Part shown: piece by piece, positions 1 through 5,379 of the stretch | Layout of the letters: every line of letters begins with the position of its first letter | Position numbering within the stretch: position 1 is the first letter of the stretch | Source of the DNA: Kiritimatiellia bacterium | GTDB lineage: Bacteria > Verrucomicrobiota > Kiritimatiellia > RFP12 > UBA1067 | NCBI GenBank assembly: GCA_017999015.1 | Contig: JAGOBZ010000014.1 | Span: forward strand, 1-20,582 | Direction of reading: 5' to 3' | Length of the DNA: 20,582 bases | Position numbers and translations under genes: made by a program | The notes under the pieces: generated by a model | Told to the model about the DNA's origin: nothing | The model's input: only the letters and a program-made list of their open reading frames with translations | Database searches by the model: none

Positions 1-867
1 GGCCCTACCGACGACGCCGCCGCTGTAGCCGCCGCCACGGATGTCGCCATGGGCGAGCACCAGATCCTCGACCGAGGCGTTGATGTCAATCACGCCGAAG
101 AGACCTTGATACGGCACGCCCGGATTTTCGATGAACAGGCCGGAGATGCTGCGGCCCGCGCCTTTAAACACGCCGTTGAAACGCGCCGAATCGCCGCCGG
201 CCGGCGTCCAATAATGCGCACCGAGGTCGATGTCGGCGGCGAGGGCAAGCGTCTTGCCGGCAAATGTGGTTCCGTTGTTGACGAGCCACGCGAACTGGGC
301 CAGTTGTTCCGCCGTGGCGATCACGGTCGAATCGGCCGTGAAGTTCGTGTCGCGCCAGCTTTGCTCCGACCAGTCACTGGCGAGGACCCATGTCTTGAAA
401 TTGTAGTCGTAGCTGTTGTTGTGACTCCTGCCGCCAAGGTAGAGGTCGGCGGACGCGCGCACCGTCAACCCCGTGGAGGCGTTCCGAACCACGAAGCTGT
501 ACACATCACCGGACGTTTGCCGGACCGGTTTTTCCATGACGAACGTACACTGTTGTTTCACGCCGTCGCCGACGATGACCTGCGAAGTCAGCAGGGTGCC
601 GGATGTATCCGATCCTTCGCGGATTTCGAGCGTGGCCGACCAGTCTGCGCCATCCGTCGAATAGATGTGGGCTTGAAGTGCGCGAAGATGGCCGTTCGTC
701 CCGGCGGTGAAAGACTGCCAGGCGAAGGAAACATGGTTGAAGTAGAAACCGAAATTATCGTTTGCCTGATCCAGCGCCATCCCGGCGATCTGGGCAGAAG
801 CAGACATCGGAAGGAAAGCAGCCGCAACGGCAAACACAACCCTAGCAATAGCACCCTTCGAGGTCAT
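1..867 (-). CDS. Secreted GLUG-repeat surface protein, C-terminus beyond window
   Basis: This open frame has no stop before the left edge, so only its first 289 residues are present. Residues 1-25 form a typical Sec signal peptide: Lys/Arg near the start, a hydrophobic core VVFAVAAAFLPM, then ASA before Gln26. Residues about 30-150 form a beta-rich domain (QSFTAGTNGHLRALQ, LEIREGSDTSGTLL, VYSFVV), resembling accessory beta-sandwich domains of secreted proteins. From about residue 170 come ATAEQLAQFAWLVNNG, FAGKTLALAADIDLG, FNGVFKGAGRSISGL, GLFG and YSGGVVG, which is the usual run of a GLUG-motif repeat region found in surface adhesins and cell-wall proteins. I chose the ATG at 867 because AGAAAGG lies 6 nt upstream; the in-frame ATG at 873 abuts that site directly. 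Gene length and anchoring mode cannot be seen. Family assignment is by motif recognition; the ligand is unknown. Confidence 0.82.
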   Translation of the reverse strand, partial: MTSKGAIARVVFAVAAAFLPMSASAQIAGMALDQANDNFGFYFNHVSFAWQSFTAGTNGHLRALQAHIYSTDGADWSATLEIREGSDTSGTLLTSQVIVGDGVKQQCTFVMEKPVRQTSGDVYSFVVRNASTGLTVRASADLYLGGRSHNNSYDYNFKTWVLASDWSEQSWRDTNFTADSTVIATAEQLAQFAWLVNNGTTFAGKTLALAADIDLGAHYWTPAGGDSARFNGVFKGAGRSISGLFIENPGVPYQGLFGVIDINASVEDLVLAHGDIRGGGYSGGVVGRA

Positions 868-962
868 AGGCATCCTTTCTTCTGCGACAATATCGCCGCC
901 AAGCAGTTTTTCCGTCGTATTCAACCATAAAACGTGTACACGCGGAGAGAGGGATTTTCCTC

Positions 963-1622
963 TCATTTTCTGACTGAGCGGCATCCGTCCAAGGGAGCCT
1001 CGAAGAGATCACCCGTCGCATCGCGGATCGCCTGACGGCGCAGTTCCTTGGCACCCTGCGCACCCAGTTTGTCCATGATACGGACACAGTACGATTCCAG
1101 CGTACGCACGCTGATCGACAGCCGTCCGGCGATTTCCTCGTTTGAAAACCCCTGCCCCAGCATGTTGTAGATCTGCCGCTGCTGTCCGCTCAGGCTATCG
1201 ACAGGAGACGATTCGCGGAGGGCAGCCTCCACGCGCGGGCTCAGGTAGTGCACGCCCGCAAGCAAGGCCCGCACGGCATCGAGCAGTGACGGGGCCGTTT
1301 CTCTTTTGGTGACATACCCGCTGGCCCCCGCCGCCATCGCCCGGCGGATCACATTGGACTCTTCGTGCATGGAATAGACGAGCACCGCGATGCCCAGTGA
1401 CCGCAGGTGCCTGATCAAGGCGAGACCGCTTTCCGCTCCCAGTGAAAGGTCGATGATCGCAAGGCGGCAGGACGCGAGCGCCGGATGCGCCAGAGCCTCC
1501 CGCCCATCGACGGCTCCGCCAGAAACCTCGAATCCAGCGCCCACGAGCAGTTGGACGAGGGCGTCCCGCACCAGTGGGTGGTCGTCCACGATGAAAATCC
1601 GAGATGCGTTGTCTACACTCAT
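963..1622 (-). CDS. NarL/FixJ-type response regulator with LuxR-type HTH
   Basis: The 219-residue protein has a receiver domain at about residues 8-120 and a LuxR-type helix-turn-helix at about 145-200. Receiver hallmarks are visible: acidic pair Asp13-Asp14, phospho-acceptor Asp58 (AIIDLS), Ser84 (VYSMHEE) and Lys106 (YVTKRE). The C-terminal domain carries LSGQQRQIYNMLGQGFSNEE and ISVRTLESYCVRIMDKLG, the recognition-helix region of this family. By family knowledge it is a DNA-binding transcription regulator phosphorylated by a partner histidine kinase. Its ATG overlaps the TGA of the kinase frame by one base (TGATG), so the pair is translationally coupled. The frame stays open far upstream to 2039, but that stretch is out-of-frame kinase sequence with no domain signal. 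Target genes are unknown. Because the partner kinase looks broken, the regulator may now be orphaned or use other phosphodonors. Confidence 0.93.
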   Translation of the reverse strand: MSVDNASRIFIVDDHPLVRDALVQLLVGAGFEVSGGAVDGREALAHPALASCRLAIIDLSLGAESGLALIRHLRSLGIAVLVYSMHEESNVIRRAMAAGASGYVTKRETAPSLLDAVRALLAGVHYLSPRVEAALRESSPVDSLSGQQRQIYNMLGQGFSNEEIAGRLSISVRTLESYCVRIMDKLGAQGAKELRRQAIRDATGDLFEAPLDGCRSVRK

Positions 1623-2290
1623 CAGGTATTCTCCAACCCTGGCGCGCGGCAGGTGACCTCCAGGCCTCCGGTCTGGCCAGCGCCGACCTGCAGAGTTCCG
1701 CCAAGCAGGCCCGCGCGGTACCGCATGATGCTCAACCCCATCCCCGTCGCGGGTGCCGCTCCCGCCGCCAGTCCCCGACCATCGTCGGCGATCTGCATCT
1801 CCAGCCCGCCGTCCAAGCGTTTGAACGCAATGGAGATGTGCTCGCACTGCGCATGCTTGACGGCATTGGTGACCGCCTCGCGGGCGATCTGATACAATAG
1901 CAGCGCGTGCTCCGGCTTGCGGATGACCACCTCCCGGTCTCCCTGCAGGCGGCAGACTCTGCCGTGACGCCTGCGAACCTCCCGGCAAAGCCGTTCCAAC
2001 GCATTCAGCAGCGCATCCGGATCCATGCCGACCGGGCAAAGGCCCTTGGCCACATCGTAGGCAGTGTCGATGGCATCCTGGATGGCCGCGCGGATCCGGG
2101 CCAATTCGGATGCGTCAGCGGCATCAGCAGTCCCGCGCCGATTTTCAAGCGCCGCGCACCTCAACAGCGCGGCGGTCAGGTGCTGGCACAAACCATCGTG
2201 CAGTTCAGCGCCGAGCCTCCGCCGCTCTTCCTCGCCGAGACGGCCAATGGCATCTTCGAGTTCCCGGCGGCGTTGAGCCTCCTTCTCAAA
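1622..2290 (-). CDS. Catalytic half of a frame-broken sensor histidine kinase (HisKA_3 + HATPase)
   Basis: This frame encodes the transmitter of a NarX/DegS-type histidine kinase. It opens after a TAG at 2293-2291 with a charged coiled-coil linker (EKEAQRRRELEDAIGRL, EEERRRLGAELHDGL), whose His in ELHDGL is the phospho-accepting residue. An N-box follows (REAVTNAVKHAQ), then the G boxes ADDGRGL and GMGLSIMRYRAGLLGG of the ATPase domain. No ATG, GTG or TTG lies between the upstream TAG and the H-box; the first possible start, TTG at 2191, is downstream of the phospho-His and would give a dead protein. The membrane half lies just upstream in another frame. I therefore read this as the 3' part of one gene that has lost frame continuity, by a true mutation or a sequence error. 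The catalytic motifs themselves look intact, so the break may be recent. The stop overlaps the response-regulator start. Confidence 0.8.
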   Translation of the reverse strand, partial: FEKEAQRRRELEDAIGRLGEEERRRLGAELHDGLCQHLTAALLRCAALENRRGTADAADASELARIRAAIQDAIDTAYDVAKGLCPVGMDPDALLNALERLCREVRRRHGRVCRLQGDREVVIRKPEHALLLYQIAREAVTNAVKHAQCEHISIAFKRLDGGLEMQIADDGRGLAAGAAPATGMGLSIMRYRAGLLGGTLQVGAGQTGGLEVTCRAPGLENT

Positions 2291-2831
2291 CTAGTGCCCA
2301 GAACGCCAAAGGCGCAGCCTCGTCAGAAACGGGAACCCCGATGAACGCGAAACATCCCGTCTGCACCAACGCAGGAGTGACCGCATAAAGAGCCATGCTC
2401 AGAGCCGCCACCGACCATCCCATGCGCGGCCCCATAAGCAGAAGTGCCAGCAGCGGCATCACCAAAAGCGACAGGCGCCCGCTGCCCGCAAGTTGACCCA
2501 CCGCAAGACGCACAACGCTGGTCGCCGCGACCAGCCCCAGCAGGATGCCAGCGCGGATCCGCGGATCGAGGCACCGCCGCAACGTCGAGGCCAGCAGCAC
2601 CAAGTAGATCAGCAGCAAGAACCCGCGCAGCGGCCATGACAGGGCAACGCCACAGCCGGCCAGCACGAACAGCAGCGGGGGAAGCAGGAACAAGGCCGCC
2701 AGTTTGTGGAGACGGTCAAGGACGACGGTACGCCACCTCCAGAGCCGATCATCCACGTCGCGCGCGATGTCGGTGTCCAAGAGGGCGTCTTCAGGCGTAC
2801 CGAAAAAGGAGAGAGGAGGGGTCCCGCGCAT
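2286..2831 (-). CDS. Membrane sensor half of the frame-broken histidine kinase
   Basis: This 181-residue frame starts at ATG 2831, with AAGG about 6 nt upstream and 8 bases after the thioredoxin stop codon. A soluble N-terminus of about 40 residues ends in a basic patch (DRLWRWRTVVLDRLHK). Five hydrophobic helices follow (LAALFLLPPLLFVLAGCGVA; the FLLLIYLVLLAS region; ILLGLVAATSVVRLAVG; LSLLVMPLLALLLMG; SVAALSMALYAVTPALV). A sixth begins (APLAFWALV) and stops at once at TGA 2288-2286. By the positive-inside rule the N-terminus is cytoplasmic, so six helices would be needed to return the kinase domain to the cytoplasm. Together the halves would give a kinase of about 402 residues if one base were removed. 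The signal sensed is unknown; the place directly after thioredoxin genes hints at redox or metal stress, which is inference. Confidence 0.7.
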   Translation of the reverse strand: MRGTPPLSFFGTPEDALLDTDIARDVDDRLWRWRTVVLDRLHKLAALFLLPPLLFVLAGCGVALSWPLRGFLLLIYLVLLASTLRRCLDPRIRAGILLGLVAATSVVRLAVGQLAGSGRLSLLVMPLLALLLMGPRMGWSVAALSMALYAVTPALVQTGCFAFIGVPVSDEAAPLAFWALV

Positions 2832-2839
2832 GGCATCCT

Positions 2840-3274
2840 TCAGTGTTGAGAGTTGGACGTTGAACGTTGGGCGTTTTCGATGCCGACCCCGAACTCCTTC
2901 CACTTGGCCAGGATGTCCTCTTTTGAGAAGAAGCCCTCGTGCCTGAACAGCTCCTTGCCGTCCGCGTCGAAGAATATCTGCGTGGGGATCATTTTGACGC
3001 CGTATTTCTTGCCCTCGGCCTCGTTCTCCCACACGTCGACAAACTCCGTCTTGAAGGTCCCCGCATAATTCGCCGTCAGGTCATCCAAAATCGGCTTCAT
3101 CATCTTGCAGGGGATGCACTTCCCCGCGCCCAGGTCAACGAGACGTGGCAGCGCCTTGCCCTGCGGGGCCGGCGCCTCTCCGGCCGGCTCCGCCGTCTTC
3201 CCCTGCTTCAGCAACAATATGGCCGCCGCCGCGACGACGACCGCCCCGATAATCGCCATGTTCTTCATGTTCAT
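2840..3274 (-). CDS. Membrane-anchored thioredoxin-fold protein
   Basis: The 144-residue protein has an N-terminal hydrophobic anchor (residues about 6-22, MAIIGAVVVAAAAILLL), a Pro/Ala-rich spacer and a thioredoxin domain from about residue 42. The redox pair is CIPC in GKCIPCKMM, so the usual WCGPC tryptophan and glycine are replaced. The cis-proline loop is present as KMIPTQIFFD. By family it would catalyse thiol-disulfide exchange, probably on the outer face of the inner membrane. Its ATG overlaps the stop of the upstream small redox gene by four bases (ATGA), so the two are translationally coupled. The last residues (NAQRSTSNSQH) are encoded by a 7-bp tandem repeat and do not look like thioredoxin sequence. 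The partner may be the permease, the small redox protein or the bound metal(loid); none of this is shown directly. Confidence 0.88.
   Translation of the reverse strand: MNMKNMAIIGAVVVAAAAILLLKQGKTAEPAGEAPAPQGKALPRLVDLGAGKCIPCKMMKPILDDLTANYAGTFKTEFVDVWENEAEGKKYGVKMIPTQIFFDADGKELFRHEGFFSKEDILAKWKEFGVGIENAQRSTSNSQH
2842..2869 (-). repeat. Four tandem 7-bp units at the 3' end of the thioredoxin gene
   Basis: Read on the minus strand, the units are CAACGTT, CAACGTC, CAACTCT and CAACACT, all sharing CAAC in register with period 7. The array ends inside the stop codon of the thioredoxin gene and supplies its odd C-terminal tail. It resembles the heptanucleotide tandem repeats known from cyanobacterial and some other genomes; that comparison is by pattern only. 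Confidence 0.7.
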
Positions 3275-3501
3275 ACCAATAACTTCCGGATCTCGTCAGG
3301 GCTCATCACCTTGCCCGCGCTTTTAACAACCCCGTCAACCGCGAGGGCGGGAGTGATCATCACGCCCATTTTCATGATGTCCGCGATCTGATCGACCTTC
3401 TGGACCGTCGCCTCAATCCCCGCCGCCTTGACCGCCGCTTCGGCGTTGGCCATGAGCGTTTTGCACTTCGGACACCCCGTGCCCAGCACTTGGATTTTCA
3501 T
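3271..3501 (-). CDS. Small redox-active disulfide protein (thioredoxin_3, TM0996/MTH895-like)
   Basis: This 76-residue protein starts MKIQVLGTGCPKCKTLMANA and carries CPKC at residues 10-13, followed by VKAAGIEATVQKV, a cis-Pro segment GVMITPALAVDG and GKVMSPDEIRKLL. This is the complete, compact thioredoxin fold of the small redox-active disulfide protein 2 family, at normal length. These proteins are cytoplasmic and often encoded beside ArsR regulators and DUF318 permeases, as here, although their substrates are poorly known. The ATG at 3501 has no long leader from the permease gene; the 88-base gap holds an inverted repeat. Its TGA overlaps the start of the anchored thioredoxin. A role in delivering electrons or a bound metal(loid) to the efflux machinery is inference from context. 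Confidence 0.93.
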   Translation of the reverse strand: MKIQVLGTGCPKCKTLMANAEAAVKAAGIEATVQKVDQIADIMKMGVMITPALAVDGVVKSAGKVMSPDEIRKLLV

Positions 3502-3529
3502 GGTTTATTCCTTTCATTCAAACGTGTAA

Positions 3530-3591
3530 TTGAAACTGGAAACTCGAATACTTCCTTCATAACGTCCTCCCAGTTTCCAGTTTCAAGTTTC
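3530..3591 (-). repeat. Inverted repeat of heptamer units between permease and redox gene
   Basis: Positions 3530-3544 (TTGAAACTGGAAACT) and 3572-3586 are perfect 15-bp reverse complements separated by 27 bases, giving a strong stem-loop in the transcript. On the minus strand the arm next to the permease is made of GAAACTT, GAAACTG, GAAACTG (3591-3571), directly after the first base of the stop codon. The other arm, on the plus strand, reads GAAACTG, GAAACTC. There is no U-tract, so it is not a classical terminator. It may act in mRNA processing or partial attenuation inside the operon, or be a dispersed repeat element. Confidence 0.75.
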
Positions 3592-4885
3592 ACAAACTTC
3601 CGAAAACATAGCCCACCAACGTGGCCATGAGAACGACCAGCGAGACGAAGGCCACGGTCTTCTTCGGGCCCAGCACGCTATTGATGACCAGCATGCTCGG
3701 CAGGCTCAGCGCCGGCCCGGCCAGCAGCAGCGCAAGCGCGGGCCCCTTGCCCATGCCCGAGCCCATCAGCCCCTGGATGATCGGCACCTCGGTCAGCGTC
3801 GCGAAGTACATGAACGCCCCCGCGAACGAAGCCAAGAAATTCGCCCGCAGCGAGTTGCCGCCCAAGGCCTTCGCCACCCACTCCGAAGGGATCACGCCCT
3901 CCTCGCCCACGCGGCCCAGCAGAAAACCGGCCGCGACCACGCCGATCAGCAGCAGCGGCAGGATCTGCTTCGCGAACGTCCAGGACGAGTCGAACCACTG
4001 CCCGCCCTCGCCTGGGTCCGTCGCGGTCAGCCACGCCAGACCCAGCGCCCCGACGGTGAAGGCCGCCAGCGGATTGCCGCCCGTGCCCAGCGCCGTCAGC
4101 GCGGTCACAGCCGCCACCAGGCAGACCTTCCACAGGCGCATCTTGAACCACGCCACCAGCATCACGCCGAGCCCGGCCGAGAAGGCTGCCGTGAGGATCC
4201 ACTTCGCGCGGTAGAGCGCGGCCCACACGCCTTCCGGGTTCTGCGGCTTGCCGAAGTTCGCGAAGACCAGAATCAGAATCATCGCGGCGAAATAAAGCGA
4301 CGTCTGCCACAGCGGGCGCCCGCCCTCCTCCTCAGGCATCTGGATCGCCGCCGCGATCTTCGCCGCCTCCTCGCGCCGGAACATCAGGTGCATCGCGTAG
4401 CCGATCACTACGCTGAACACCACCGCACCGACCGCCCGCGCGACGCCCAGTTCCGGCCCCAGAATACGCGCCGTCATGATCATGGCCAGCACATTGATGG
4501 CCGGACCCGAGTAGAGAAACGCGCACGCCGGACCCAAGCCCGCGCCCATGCGGCAGATGCCCGTAAAGAGCGGCAGGATCGTGCATGAGCAGACAGCCAG
4601 AATGCTGCCCGACACCGCGGCCACGCCGTACGCCAGCACCTTCTTGGCTCCCGGCCCCAAGTATTTCATCACCGCCGCCTGGCTCACGAAAACGCCGATC
4701 GCGCCGGCTATAAAAAACGCGGGGATCAAGCAGAGCAACACATGTTCGCGCGCATACCACTTGACCAGGTGCACCGCCTCCAGCAGCGCATGGTCAAACC
4801 GCGCGACACCCGCCGGCAGGTAAAAGCAGGCCAGAAAGCCCGCCACGATCCAAACCAGCTTCTTCCATTCGCTCTTCCAGTCCAT
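3590..4885 (-). CDS. DUF318/ArsP-type permease (SO_0444-like efflux family)
   Basis: This 431-residue polytopic membrane protein has the signature stretch VCSCTILPLFTGICRMGAGL followed by GPACAFLYSGPAINVLAM, typical of the permease family PF03773. A second related half contains SFAGAFMYFATLTEVPIIQG and ALALLLAGPALSLPSMLVI. About ten hydrophobic segments are visible, split by a soluble loop near residues 170-190 (FRREEAAKIAAAIQMPEEEG). Members include ArsP (organoarsenical efflux) and SO_0444-type transporters linked with metals; the substrate here is unknown. The conserved Cys pair in CSC is plausible as a metal(loid)-thiol site. I start at ATG 4885, preceded by GAGAGGG; a TTG at 4900 would add five residues. 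The gene follows arsR with a gap of 30 bases and precedes two disulfide proteins, a common efflux-operon order. Expression is presumably controlled by the ArsR promoter. Confidence 0.9.
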   Translation of the reverse strand: MDWKSEWKKLVWIVAGFLACFYLPAGVARFDHALLEAVHLVKWYAREHVLLCLIPAFFIAGAIGVFVSQAAVMKYLGPGAKKVLAYGVAAVSGSILAVCSCTILPLFTGICRMGAGLGPACAFLYSGPAINVLAMIMTARILGPELGVARAVGAVVFSVVIGYAMHLMFRREEAAKIAAAIQMPEEEGGRPLWQTSLYFAAMILILVFANFGKPQNPEGVWAALYRAKWILTAAFSAGLGVMLVAWFKMRLWKVCLVAAVTALTALGTGGNPLAAFTVGALGLAWLTATDPGEGGQWFDSSWTFAKQILPLLLIGVVAAGFLLGRVGEEGVIPSEWVAKALGGNSLRANFLASFAGAFMYFATLTEVPIIQGLMGSGMGKGPALALLLAGPALSLPSMLVINSVLGPKKTVAFVSLVVLMATLVGYVFGSL

Positions 4886-4915
4886 ACACCCTCTCGCCAA
4901 ACCGGCTTCAGCTAT

Positions 4916-5206
4916 TCAACCCTTGATCACCGCCTCGACGCAGTGCATGAAATTCAGCACGCACGGCACTTTCAGGGAATAGAACACCTGCTTGCCGCGC
5001 TTGTCGTCAGCAACAACGCCCGCGTTCTTCAACACAAGCAGATGTTTTGAGACGGTCGAAAAGTCCAGCCCGAGCCCGTCCACCAGCTCACAGACGCAGC
5101 GCTCGCCCCCCTCCAGTTGCTCGACCATCCACAAGCGGGCGGGATGGGCCAGCGCCTTCAGTACTTTCGCCTTCGCCGCCAGAAGCGCTTTTTCTTTACC
5201 GTTCAC
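4916..5206 (-). CDS. ArsR/SmtB-family metal-responsive repressor
   Basis: The 96-residue protein is a winged helix-turn-helix repressor: KVLKALAHPARLWMVEQLEG, then RCVCELVDGLGLDFSTVSKH with the recognition helix, then LLVLKNAGVVADDKRGKQVF for the wing. Cys37 and Cys39 in CVCEL sit where the alpha-3 metal(loid) site (ELCVCDL) lies in ArsR/CadC proteins; Cys76 and Cys84 near the C-terminus could add ligands. I use GTG at 5206 because GGAGGG lies a few bases upstream and the promoter lies at 5234-5263. The frame stays open to 5296, but that extension runs through the promoter. The imperfect operator over the -10 box suggests autoregulation. Cognate inducer (As, Sb, Cd, thiol stress) is unknown. 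It heads the six-gene minus-strand unit. Confidence 0.92.
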   Translation of the reverse strand: MNGKEKALLAAKAKVLKALAHPARLWMVEQLEGGERCVCELVDGLGLDFSTVSKHLLVLKNAGVVADDKRGKQVFYSLKVPCVLNFMHCVEAVIKG

Positions 5207-5228
5207 AGGCCCTCCTTCGTTTTGTTGA

Positions 5229-5263
5229 TTGGCATAATAACCAAATGCTAACCGGTCCGTCAA
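5229..5263 (-). promoter_or_regulatory. arsR promoter with overlapping inverted-repeat operator
   Basis: On the minus strand, TTGACG (5263-5258) and TATTAT (5239-5234) are spaced by 18 bases; TTATTA with spacing 17 is equivalent. An imperfect inverted repeat, TTGGCAT (5229-5235) and ATGCTAA (5245-5251) on the plus strand, 6 of 7 matching, covers the -10 box. This is where an ArsR-type repressor would bind. The expected transcript starts near 5227, about 20 bases before the GTG start, which supports that start choice. Confidence 0.65.
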
Positions 5264-5310
5264 TGGGCGCATGGCAGTTCTGCTGTTGGTGCCCATACAC
5301 CACTTTCCCT

Positions 5311-5340
5311 TGTCGTTTCAGCACAGAGTGTTGTATGCTG
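5311..5340 (+). promoter_or_regulatory. Possible promoter of the beta-CASP RNase gene
   Basis: TTGTCG (5311-5316) and TATGCT (5335-5340) are spaced by 18 bases and lie 40 bases before the start codon. Each box matches consensus at four positions. The call is weak but this is the only reasonable candidate in the short divergent gap. Confidence 0.35.
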
Positions 5341-5379
5341 GAACAACAAAAATGGGAATCAGACCGAGGAGGAATGCAG

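Noticed and set aside
49..930. Plus-strand open frame opposite the surface-protein gene
   Set aside because: The minus strand has a signal peptide and GLUG-type motifs across the same stretch; the plus product has neither.
947..964. Hairpin GAGAGG/CCTCTC at the end of the response-regulator gene as a terminator
   Set aside because: The stem is only 6 bp, overlaps the stop codon and has no U-tract on the transcribed strand.
2280..2295. Programmed +1 frameshift in the kinase gene, like the CTT-TGA site of prfB
   Set aside because: GTT-TGA-G allows a +1 slip on paper, but there is no Shine-Dalgarno-like stimulator just upstream, and the truncated sixth helix would not be repaired by it.
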